Assembly (NCBI GenBank): GCA_001970955.1
Contig: MPUH01000313.1
Location: 1 to 64,000 of the forward strand
Length of the DNA stretch: 64,000 bases
Direction: 5' to 3'
Source: Stentor coeruleus
Lineage: Eukaryota > Ciliophora > Heterotrichea > Heterotrichida > Stentoridae
Shown: positions 29,404 to 37,763 of the stretch, piece by piece
Layout: the number at the start of each line of letters is the position of its first letter
How positions within the stretch are numbered: position 1 is the stretch's first letter
The notes under the pieces: model-generated
Told to the model about the DNA's origin: nothing
The model's database searches: none
What the model saw: the letters and a program-made list of their open reading frames with translations, nothing else
Made by a program: the position numbers and the translations under genes

Positions 29404-29490
29404 AACTATAATATATCATAAGCTGCATTTTTTTATAGGAAATTTTTGATTTGGGTAAAAATAATCATGACCTATATCTGACCTAAAACT
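29404..29490 (-). repeat. Right terminal inverted repeat, 87 bp
   Basis: Reverse complement begins AGTTTTAGGTC. The same internal block (AAATGCAG then TTATGATATATTATAG with one difference) is shared with the left repeat. Confidence 0.85.
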
Positions 29491-29575
29491 ACTATAGTAG
29501 GCAAAGGTACTTTGTCCACCCACCCTACTAGGAAAAGGAAAGCCCTGTAGGGTAGAATATAGAACATGCACCTAT
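29489..29575. ncRNA. GC-richer hairpin island, possible small RNA or element end
   Basis: In a very AT-rich background it contains CTACTATAGTAG (29489-29500, perfect palindrome), CAAAG-GTA-CTTTG (29502-29514) and ACCCTAC paired with GTAGGGT (29522-29528 with 29547-29553). No match to a known RNA class was recognised; strand unknown. Confidence 0.25.
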
Positions 29576-29874
29576 AGAATCATTATTTCTATAGATAAAA
29601 CATAAATCTATTATCAAAGCAAAGCAAAGCATTCCCTATAAAGTATCTCCTCTAAGCTTAACCATAATTTATTCATTTACTATAATATATTTATTATACA
29701 TTAATCATATTCCATATATTTTTAACATTATATATCAGCATCTAAGCATATATTCAATATTATAAATTCCTCATAAAAGCAAAATACCTTAATTTTCCTT
29801 ATTAGAAAATAACACTATATAAAAAATCATACATGCTATTTTAAAAATGACAAACGAATATTCCTAATTATTAT

Positions 29875-32676
29875 CTAGTTCTTAAAGACCTTAAACCGCC
29901 ATGAACCTTTGATTTCTCCTACAATAGAAGACTTCGATTCTAAAGGCGCGGTAAAGCCAACTGCACTTTTAATTCTAGCGATGGTCTCTGCAGCTTCAGG
30001 ATTAAACCCAGAAATATTCTGAACAAGATAAGTCAAAGGTACACTTCCAGAGCCAATAACCTCAATACACCCATCTTCCCTCATTTGTTTTACCAAGAAA
30101 ATCAAACTTTTATCACCCAAAAAGTCAATCGTTATATAAGAAAACCCAATCGAGAACTTGTTTTCTACAACAAAACTAATCTCTCTATCCCCATTAATAT
30201 TTGCAACAACAGGATTTGGATAATTGTCAAGATAAGGACTATAAAATGATAACCAAGTTTTATGATTATTGATTGGATAATAAAATACTGCAGTCAAAGT
30301 TGTAAATCTAATCTTAGCAAGTTTTTGTTGCTCAGTTATAGGTCTGAGAATAGGTGGAACATACCAGCTTCTAATCATACATCTAAATGAAGATCTAACT
30401 GGCTTGTGTAAAGATTTTGATGTTACTGATATAGTCTCATAGCTCTCTTGGACTAAGCTTAAATGTTGCTTGTATAGAATTCTATCATTCCATGATGGGG
30501 CATCACCACATTTGTGCACGGGGTAAGTTGGGGCGAAGTTCAAAGGACCTTCTTTAAAAGAAGCTAGTACAGAGTTTTCAGATAAAACTCTAGTCAGCTG
30601 GTCTTTTTCTTTAAGAAAATTCAGATTTCCTACGTTGTCTTCAGCCTCATCTTTATCCAAATCTAAACTGTAAGCTAAATCACCCATTAAAAACACATAA
30701 TCGCATTCGTGGGTTACATTTACATCAACTAACTTCCTTTTATATTCTAAAAGCTTTTGTAAACACTTGTTTCTTTGTCTAGATCTACTAGGTTTTGATG
30801 GTAAATGTGCCCCAAGGAAACAAAAAGCTGAGGAATCAATTTTGAAAGTTACACAAACTCCACCTTTTCTAGACCGATTTTCCCCTTCTGAAAAATAAGT
30901 GGTGAAAGTGCTGATTTTCGACGTGTATTTTTTAAGTGCAGGGTGCATGAAGACTACTAAAAATATATCATCTAAAGTGACTCCAGCAACAAGATAATGA
31001 TTAGAAGCTCTATAGAAAATCATCAACTGTCTAACCCATGCTTGAACTTTATCATATATGCATTGTTGGAAAGATATGGCAATAATACCATGATGGGTAG
31101 TTCCTGAAAGTACTGGTGTTAAAGCTTCTTGGGTTGGGATGGTTGTACAGCTTAGATTCCAAGTTAAAGTCATAATGGTTGACTCTTCAGATAAAGGAAG
31201 TTCTCTTGGGCGAATTTTTTCCGCCCATTTTCCCATGAGGAATACACTAGTGAAGTGATATTTCGCATAAGCTGAAGAGAAAATAAATGTAAAGCAAGCA
31301 TTATAAGTGTATAGTTGGACTTTGAAAAGGTTTTTAAATGCGTCGTTGATTTTCAAGTCGTGGAATTTGATTGTTTTAATCTCAAGGCTGCTTTGGTTTT
31401 TGATAGTCATTGTTGCTGCTATGGTTTCAAGGAGAATTACTCGTTTTTCATGAGAAATTCTTCCTCGTTGGATGACGTTGTATGCGAATTCTGTTGAACT
31501 TTTTGTTTTACCTACATTTTGAGTATTTTTTAAGTCAAGCCAACTAAATCTTCTGAATCTGTTGTTGTCTGAGCTTTGTGGGACTACATGCTCGGTTGTT
31601 TCGAGCTTGGCTAGTCCTTCAGCTTTGGTTAGGTTTTCTGAGGTTTTAAGGAATTCGTCGAATTGGGATGAAGTGTCAAATATGAGAATGAGTTTTTTAA
31701 GTTTCTGGTCGTGGAAGTCTACAATCATTTTGTTTGGCTTTTTTGTTCTGATGTAGGTTTTGATTTGTGAGATTTGGAAGGTTTTTATCTCTTTCATGTC
31801 TCTTGTAGCGATATTGAAAGACATTGTTGGCTGGTCAAACCACACTGTCCTCTTCTGATTAAACCCAAACCTATTTTCTTTCTTAATTTCATACTTTCTG
31901 CAATCCACATGTAACTGAACTTCATGTACAACCTTTGGTTTATGGAACACTTCAAGCACTTCTCTCAAATGCACAAGAAAATCCCTAAGTTCATTTTCAC
32001 TTGCAAAGTGAACTTTAAACACAATTTTTTTTGTAATATGGTCGCTAATATCCAAATTATTCTCAAAGCTAATGCAAGTTCCAGAATCTGTAAATTGTAA
32101 GTTTCTCAATTTTATATGATCTTCAATAAACCCATTACTACTCAAAATCAAAACTTCAACTTGTCCATGTTTTTTAACCATAAGTCTCTTCTGATATTTA
32201 ATAGGGTTATTCCCATATTCAATAGAAACTCTAAAAACAAAAGTATTATCAACATGACCATGGGAATACTCATCTTCAGCGAGATCTTTGACTAGATATA
32301 GCTTTAAAGACTGTTTTTTAACTTTGACTTTGAGATTCATTTCGTTTATCATTGATATCATTGGCCATTTCTCATAGTCTTCAGGAATAGCTCTTAAGGT
32401 CTCATCTAACATAAAAGCAAAACCACATTGCTCGAATGAAGAAACCCCATAATGAGCTTTTTTCTCAGGGTAAATTTCTTCTAAAAAGCCTTTAATATCA
32501 ACTAAAGTATCTGACCACTCTTCGATCATGATAGGGAAAGTATCATTGTCAATACAGACCAATGTGATTATACGAATAGTTTCTGGGTCTTGGGGGGCAG
32601 CTAAGTGGTCGTATTCCTTTTCAGATTGAGTCACTGAGATATCTTCTTGGGCTGTTGCCTTTCTGAGAATCCTCAT
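29875..32676 (-). CDS. Inositol-polyphosphate 5-phosphatase-like protein, catalytic motifs altered
   Basis: 933 residues. An N-terminal part of about 480 residues includes a PH-like segment (KRLMVKKHGQVEVLIL). The 5-phosphatase (exonuclease-endonuclease-phosphatase) fold covers about 500-770: LTWNLSC, IIAISFQQC, KGGVCVTFK, FLGAHLPSKP, FLMGDLAYSLD, APSWNDRILYK and SLHKPV. A C2-like tail closes the protein. Compared with OCRL or synaptojanin, the metal-binding Glu of the QE motif is Gln (FQQ), the Asn of GDxNYR is Ala (GDLAY) and the Asp of SDHKPV is Leu. The scaffold is kept but activity is doubtful. A phosphoinositide-binding or scaffolding role on membranes is inferred. Confidence 0.85.
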   Translation of the reverse strand: MRILRKATAQEDISVTQSEKEYDHLAAPQDPETIRIITLVCIDNDTFPIMIEEWSDTLVDIKGFLEEIYPEKKAHYGVSSFEQCGFAFMLDETLRAIPEDYEKWPMISMINEMNLKVKVKKQSLKLYLVKDLAEDEYSHGHVDNTFVFRVSIEYGNNPIKYQKRLMVKKHGQVEVLILSSNGFIEDHIKLRNLQFTDSGTCISFENNLDISDHITKKIVFKVHFASENELRDFLVHLREVLEVFHKPKVVHEVQLHVDCRKYEIKKENRFGFNQKRTVWFDQPTMSFNIATRDMKEIKTFQISQIKTYIRTKKPNKMIVDFHDQKLKKLILIFDTSSQFDEFLKTSENLTKAEGLAKLETTEHVVPQSSDNNRFRRFSWLDLKNTQNVGKTKSSTEFAYNVIQRGRISHEKRVILLETIAATMTIKNQSSLEIKTIKFHDLKINDAFKNLFKVQLYTYNACFTFIFSSAYAKYHFTSVFLMGKWAEKIRPRELPLSEESTIMTLTWNLSCTTIPTQEALTPVLSGTTHHGIIAISFQQCIYDKVQAWVRQLMIFYRASNHYLVAGVTLDDIFLVVFMHPALKKYTSKISTFTTYFSEGENRSRKGGVCVTFKIDSSAFCFLGAHLPSKPSRSRQRNKCLQKLLEYKRKLVDVNVTHECDYVFLMGDLAYSLDLDKDEAEDNVGNLNFLKEKDQLTRVLSENSVLASFKEGPLNFAPTYPVHKCGDAPSWNDRILYKQHLSLVQESYETISVTSKSLHKPVRSSFRCMIRSWYVPPILRPITEQQKLAKIRFTTLTAVFYYPINNHKTWLSFYSPYLDNYPNPVVANINGDREISFVVENKFSIGFSYITIDFLGDKSLIFLVKQMREDGCIEVIGSGSVPLTYLVQNISGFNPEAAETIARIKSAVGFTAPLESKSSIVGEIKGSWRFKVFKN

Positions 32677-33959
32677 TTTAATTTATGCAACCATTTTCAT
32701 GGGTTAAATTTCAGTCTTTTTTGGAAGAAAATAGACTCTTTTTTTGATGATTTTGTGATAAGGAAATTTAATTTTAGGAATGGAGGATTGAGGCTTGAAG
32801 AATGGAAGATGGGCTGGCCTTGCTGGGAGAATTTTTATAGGATGCAAAGTTTATGATTGTTTTTTTTAGGGTTTTTATTGAGAATATAAGAGTTGTATGT
32901 TGTAAATTTTGAGCTTCGATTATAATTAAGAATAAGATATTTATTAGGATAAACAATCTAAAGTTGGGTTAATTGGAAAAATTTTGTTTTAAACTAGATT
33001 GTGGGATTTTTATTGAGGAGGGTAGTGAAATTAGGAATGAATTTTTTATTTAGATTATTGGTAGGATTAGATATATAAGGCAAAGTTTAATATCATCCTA
33101 TTTATAGTTTATTTTTAGTTGTACGATGATAAGTATATTTTTAATATAAGATATTTAGACCCTTAATACTAGATATGAATAATTAGTTAATGAAAGATTA
33201 AAGAGTCTTACCTATCGCTTTCCTTTGAAGAACCTAAGTTATTTCAACCCCGGGAGTTGACTCTGGTCACAGGCTATTCTTTCCGATAGTCTCCCTTCAC
33301 ACCCTTCCATTTTTTCCGATTAGTGCGAAAAAACGTAGCGAAAAGATATTTTCTAATGCCCTAGCATNCTTCCATTTTTTCCGATTAGTGCGAAAAAACG
33401 TAGCGAAAAGATATTTTCTAATGCCCTAGCATCTAGTAGGCGATTTTACTCAGCAATGTTGGAATTATCACTAAAGCTCATTTGAGTTTTGGCTCTAGCA
33501 GCTGAACTTTTGACACTCATTCCGAATAGGTTGACTATGAGAGAAATCATTCTGACCTATCAAAGGAAAAAACTCTGAGGACCAAGTCAGACAAAATTTT
33601 ATGGGCCATCCAACTAGGTACTCACTGGAAAAAACTACATGCCCCTGGATATTCTATAAAATTTTAGATACCATTTCTCCAATCCTCTATATTACCTATC
33701 TATTCAACATTAGATATAATAAAACAAATTATTAGCACTCTCTCAAAAAAATTTAATATATAATTATCCTGATACTAATCTAAAATCTTAAAAAAAACAT
33801 AAAATTATTAGCACTCTCTCAAAAACAACTAATATTTATAAAAACCTAACTCCAGGCTAAAATCCAATCATACAAAGCATATTTTTCCTTTCACTCTCAA
33901 ATCTTTTATCAAATTTTCATAAATTATTATCCTAAAAACTATATCCAACATGCAAATCT
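32677..33959. other. Intergenic region with a structured island and contig join
   Basis: Contains the GC-richer block at about 33207-33660 (described separately), the N at 33368 with 64-bp flanking duplicates (33304-33367 and 33369-33432), and a short direct repeat (ATTATTAGCACTCTCTC, about 33729 and 33805). Confidence 0.65.
33207..33660. ncRNA. Candidate structured RNA or repeat, class unknown
   Basis: A roughly 450-bp island of clearly higher GC than its AT-rich surroundings, without an open frame. Pairing segments include GGGAG (33252) with CTCCC (33291), CTAT-TCTTTCCG-ATAG (33274-33289) and ATAGGT (33526) with ACCTAT (33555). It contains a contig join that doubles 64 bp, so the natural length is nearer 390 bp. 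I compared it by memory with U1, U2, U4-U6, U3, RNase P, SRP and telomerase RNA features and found no convincing match. Confidence 0.3.
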
Positions 33960-34880
33960 CTAATTAAATCCGTTTCTTAGATAAGGCTATATATAAATTA
34001 CATGATTCAAAGCATCTAAAGCTGTAATCCTAAAATCAGGATCTATAGTTATCATCCTACTAAGTAAATCAACTCCTTCCACACTAAGCGCTGGATATAA
34101 ATCTTTAATAGGGACTTTCGTATAAATAGGAAAATTCTGACTAAACAATTCGCAATTTTTTAAGTTAGGCCATTCTTGCTCACTAGGAGTCCCAAGTCTA
34201 TTAAAAATTTGAAAAGCCACATCTTTTTCTGAAGATCCCGGAAACAAAGGCTCTTTTGTCAGCATTTCAGAAAATATACACCCAACAGACCAAATGTCAA
34301 TTGCTGTAGAATAAGCCTCAGTTCCAAATAAAATTTCTGGGGCTCTATACCACAAAGTTTGCACACAAGGTGTATATGGTCTCATAGGGAACTGGAAGCT
34401 CCTAGCTAATCCAAAATCAGCAACTTTTAAATTCAAGTGTTTATCTAACAGTAGATTCTGAGGTTTCAAATCTCTATGAATAACTCGATTTGAATGACAA
34501 AAATGTAAAGCTGTAAGTATATGAACTAAGAATTTTTTAATTAACTGCTCTGGGATAACAGCATCACTTGAATATTTTTCAATAAATCCTCTTAAATCGC
34601 ATACCATAAACTCAAAAATCAAGTCTAAACCTTTCTGATTAAAGACTATACTGTTTAAAGTAACGATGTTTTGATGTCGTAAGGATTTTAAAAAGCATAT
34701 TTCCCTTAGATTTACTGCTGAGATCCCTTCTTTGAAGTCTTCAATTTTAGTACGTTTAATGGCAACAATTCTGCCAGATGAGACTTCGATAGCTTTGTAG
34801 ACAGTGCCAAATGTCCCTTCTCCCAGCTTTTCCTGAAGCAAATAGTTAGAACTGTCCTGTTCTATCTTTAGGCTACTCAT
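33960..34880 (-). CDS. CDK: Cyclin-dependent kinase
   Basis: Exons 34880-34002 and 33986-33960, 301 residues, the usual single-domain CDK length. GEGTFGTVYKA glycine loop, VAIKRTK lysine, EGISAVNLREI in the place of PSTAIRE, HRDLKPQNLLL catalytic loop, DFGLAR, an activation loop with a candidate CAK site in RPYTPCVQTLWYRAPE, and DIWSVGCIF. The intron GTAATTTATATATAG restores the expected end NHPYLRNGFN (ALNHPY is the CDK C-lobe signature), which otherwise stops early. Serine/threonine kinase acting with a cyclin. Which CDK class is unclear: the PSTAIRE helix is divergent, so the symbol means family only. Confidence 0.95.
33987..34001 (-). other. 15-nt spliceosomal intron
   Basis: GTAATTTATATATAG, A at position 10. 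Removal gives the family-typical NHPYL end of the kinase. Confidence 0.93.
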
Positions 34881-34968
34881 AAAAGTTATAAAGATACGGA
34901 TCTTTGTATCTAAATGGGCTTGAAAGATAGGTTTTAATATTAAATTTAGGTTAAAACTCTAGCGAATT

Positions 34969-36903
34969 TTAAATTTGTAAAGACCCAAATCTGAATCTTT
35001 GGTTGTTCGTAGATTTAGCTCTTGTTGATGGGGTTACTAATGTTGGAAGTTCTCTCTCTGTATCATCAAGGCTTGTGTTGATACTAATCCTAGCTGCTTC
35101 TTTTATAATTTTTTCAAATGCTTCATGCTTCCAAGGAAGGCTGCTTGCTGTGGATTCCCAGCATGTTTTGAGTATCCTCCCTTTAAGACCGATCAGTTCA
35201 GGTCTTTCAAACTTTTTATTCCTGTAAAATAGAGCTGTGGGTTTGTATATTAGCGATGTTCGAAAACCACTTAGTATACTATTAGCAGTTCCACAAGAAA
35301 CACATTTTTTCTGAAATGCGAAATTCGCTGAAGGAATTGTAGACTTATAAGGTAAATTTGTGGCAATAGTCCTTGGAGTATTTGCAGCCATCTCACTTTG
35401 AAGTTCTCTCTCAAAATTATAAGCCATGTTATGCCTATCTTCTTCATCTTGAGATTCAAGTGCTTGTTGGATTTGCGCATTTTCCACAAGACAGACCACC
35501 ATTTGCCCAAGATTATTTAAAGAATGTACAGAAAATTTAAGTTCACTTTTCAATATCTCATAAGCTTTAGCAAGTACCGATTGGTCATCATCATGATTTT
35601 TTTGGTTCTTGTCAATTTTTTTCTGTAATTCCTGGATTTCTGACAAGATCTGCTGGTCCATAGTCTGTGATTCATTGCTAGTACTAGCCAAGGTCTTATT
35701 TACATCTTGTATATTTTTCTGCATTTCTAGTCTGAAACGCAAAAAATCGTTTTCCAAGCGGTTCGTAAGCATTTTCTGCACTACATCCTCAACTTCCTCT
35801 TTACTTAACCCCGGAGGACCTTTTGGTGTTTCTTCATAATTCGGTGGAAACATTATTTCTCCAACCTTAAGTGTACGGGTAGCTTTTTTATCTTTATTAG
35901 CATTTGTATCACTCGTCAATAACTCAACTTTCCTCTCTTCAACATGCTTCATTTGTTCCAATATTTCTGTTATTCTATTATCCAAAGTTTGGGTATCTTT
36001 ACTTTCCAAAGCTGAAATGTTCAAAGCTTTTAATTTCAGATCTTCAAACTCCGCAATCCTTTTCCTAACCCTCAAGTCGTTAAAATAATGTAAATAATCT
36101 GATATCATTGTAGCCATCTGCAAAGGTATAAACTTCTCAATAAAATCATCACGTTTAAGCATCTCATCCTTTTGCCTCTGCAACTCAAACGTTAAATCCT
36201 CGAATTTCTTCATCATATACTCATTTTTCTGATCAAAAGCACTAATATCAACTTTATACCCTCTAATTTCCCTTATCAAAGTTAAAGCTTCAACAATATC
36301 TTTACGTATATTATCGATTTCTTTCTTGTAATTAAACATCTCCAAACTATTTGTATGTGCTTTATGAAATGCTTCTATTGCCTTTTCTTCAGTTTTCATT
36401 GCAACATTAACATAAGCTTTATTCATATCTTGAAAGCTCATACTAAGGCTTTCAACTTCACTTAAAACTGTTGTTTTGTGTTCATCTAATAAAGATTTGA
36501 GCTTTAATATATCAGCATCAGCATGGTCTTTTTTATCCAATAGGATTTTTACAGACTCTTCTTGAGCAGCAAGTTGGAATTCAAGGTTCTTAAAATGCTC
36601 TTCGGTTTTTGAGAACTCTTGATTGAATTTGACAATGGTTTTTTTTAATGAGCCATCGATATCTGAACAACGATTTAATAGGTTCATGATGGCAGTCTCA
36701 GCGTTTTTGTCCCCAAGGACAACAGTTTCTAGGCTTTTTAAGCGCTTTTCTAGGTTTCGGCAGTAGATTTTTTGGATGCTATGCTGCTCACGATCTTCTT
36801 TAGCTTTTGAAATCACGGGTTCTAGCTGGGAGTAGAGTAACTCACGCATTCGTGTTTCTAGGTCGAACCATTCTAGTTCTCGGGTGTTACTATCGCTTGC
36901 CAT
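34969..36903 (-). CDS. Coiled-coil protein with C-terminal CxxCG motif
   Basis: 644 residues. Coiled coil over about residues 15-510 with a short break near 350 (FPPNYEETPKGPPGLSKEE). After it, KKCVSCGTANSIL (about 540) starts a non-helical C-terminal region with FRTSLIYKPTALFYRNKKF. The combination of a long helical stretch and a single CxxC after it is reminiscent of the DUF4795/QRICH2-like ciliary proteins, but I cannot confirm this by eye. Lies 88 bp upstream of the CDK on the same strand. Confidence 0.82.
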   Translation of the reverse strand: MASDSNTRELEWFDLETRMRELLYSQLEPVISKAKEDREQHSIQKIYCRNLEKRLKSLETVVLGDKNAETAIMNLLNRCSDIDGSLKKTIVKFNQEFSKTEEHFKNLEFQLAAQEESVKILLDKKDHADADILKLKSLLDEHKTTVLSEVESLSMSFQDMNKAYVNVAMKTEEKAIEAFHKAHTNSLEMFNYKKEIDNIRKDIVEALTLIREIRGYKVDISAFDQKNEYMMKKFEDLTFELQRQKDEMLKRDDFIEKFIPLQMATMISDYLHYFNDLRVRKRIAEFEDLKLKALNISALESKDTQTLDNRITEILEQMKHVEERKVELLTSDTNANKDKKATRTLKVGEIMFPPNYEETPKGPPGLSKEEVEDVVQKMLTNRLENDFLRFRLEMQKNIQDVNKTLASTSNESQTMDQQILSEIQELQKKIDKNQKNHDDDQSVLAKAYEILKSELKFSVHSLNNLGQMVVCLVENAQIQQALESQDEEDRHNMAYNFERELQSEMAANTPRTIATNLPYKSTIPSANFAFQKKCVSCGTANSILSGFRTSLIYKPTALFYRNKKFERPELIGLKGRILKTCWESTASSLPWKHEAFEKIIKEAARISINTSLDDTERELPTLVTPSTRAKSTNNQRFRFGSLQI

Positions 36904-37763
36904 TTGTTATATTTTTAACCCTTTTATATGTTAGAATATAAAGATTATGGGCTAGGATATTGATAAAGGGTAATAAATATGCAAATTAGAGATTTATAAA
37001 TAAAGATTTAGTGGATGATAAGATTTGAGATATTAATGGAAAATATTGATTATGCAAATTAGAGATTTATAGATAAAGATTTAGTGGATGATAAGATTTG
37101 AGATATTAATGGAAAATATTGATTCTGCTGAATTACGGGCAAAGTTACAGAGAGTTACTTAAGATTCAATAAAAAAGCTGAAGATAAATGAGGAGGATGG
37201 ATTTTGTAAAAGATAACTAAATGAGCAGCATATCAATATACAAAAAATAAAATTTAGTAATTTTTCACATTTTGATTTGATGCCAACTGAATTTGTAGAT
37301 AAGAGGAAGACAATATGCAAAACCTCATACTTTTTGATAATATAGTGCAATTTTTAAATTACAAAACTGTGAAGAATTTATGACTTTTATGAAGAAGATC
37401 ATTCAATAAAATCGTTTAATTTGAAAAGCTAACAGAAAAAAATATGGGTATAGCATATTTTATCTAATGCAAAAGAGCAAAACTATTGTCACTATTTTAG
37501 AATACGCTTTAAAATATAATTAATGATTACCAACACTTAAGTCTGTCTTCGGCAAATTGCTAATATAAAATCTTAATAGCATTTTCATTTTGTGAATTTA
37601 ATGATACCATTAGTTTTTATATCAAACTAAATAATAATGAGCATTTAAATCCATAATTTTAAAATCAAGCTAAAACGAAAACTATCTATTTTTAGCGTAA
37701 ATTTGACTGTTAAAATGAAGATTTCATACTTTTTATCAAAATTAAACTTAAAAATATATCTAA
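36904..37763. other. Intergenic region with a 73-bp tandem duplication
   Basis: Two adjacent 73-bp copies (36978-37050, 37051-37123). After them, an ATG at 37109 opens a frame with two TAA codons in 78 codons that looks like a coding relic (SAELRAKLQRV and INEEDGFCKR). No intact gene. Confidence 0.55.
36978..37123. repeat. 73-bp tandem duplication
   Basis: Copies begin TATGCAAATTAGAGATTTAT and abut directly; one mismatch noted. It contains no N, unlike the duplicates around contig joins. Confidence 0.85.

Larger units (their letters stand above)
28582..29490. mobile_element. 909-bp terminal-inverted-repeat element carrying one degraded reading frame
   Basis: Bounded by inverted repeats of 87 bp (28582-28668 and 29404-29490) with about nine mismatches, roughly 90% identical by hand count. 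Inside, on the + strand, a frame from ATG 28853 to TGA 29317 reads 154 codons, interrupted by TAA at 28877 and 28988. The section after the second stop (29024-29317) is clean for 98 codons. The encoded protein (start MDFRKLYL; later LVFGE, FNLDDPSIH, CGEDVVLI) is unknown and lacks an obvious DDE/D transposase signature. I see no clear target-site duplication. Best read as a small non-autonomous DNA transposon or a micronucleus-limited-type element retained in this assembly. Confidence 0.65.
28319..29874. other. Gene-poor region with an inverted-repeat element and a GC-rich hairpin island
   Basis: Holds the 909-bp element at 28582-29490 and, directly after it, a short hairpin-rich stretch (29489-29575). 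Nothing else recognised. Confidence 0.7.

Noticed and set aside
33207-33280. CTTACCTA near 33208 resembles the 5' end of U1 snRNA.
   Set aside because: The rest lacks U1 loop sequences and an Sm site, and the match is only about seven bases.
37109-37763. A frame from ATG 37109 with TAR read as Gln runs to the next gene.
   Set aside because: It contains about eleven TAR and one TGA in 218 codons, close to chance for this base composition. Only the first 78 codons have fewer stops than expected.
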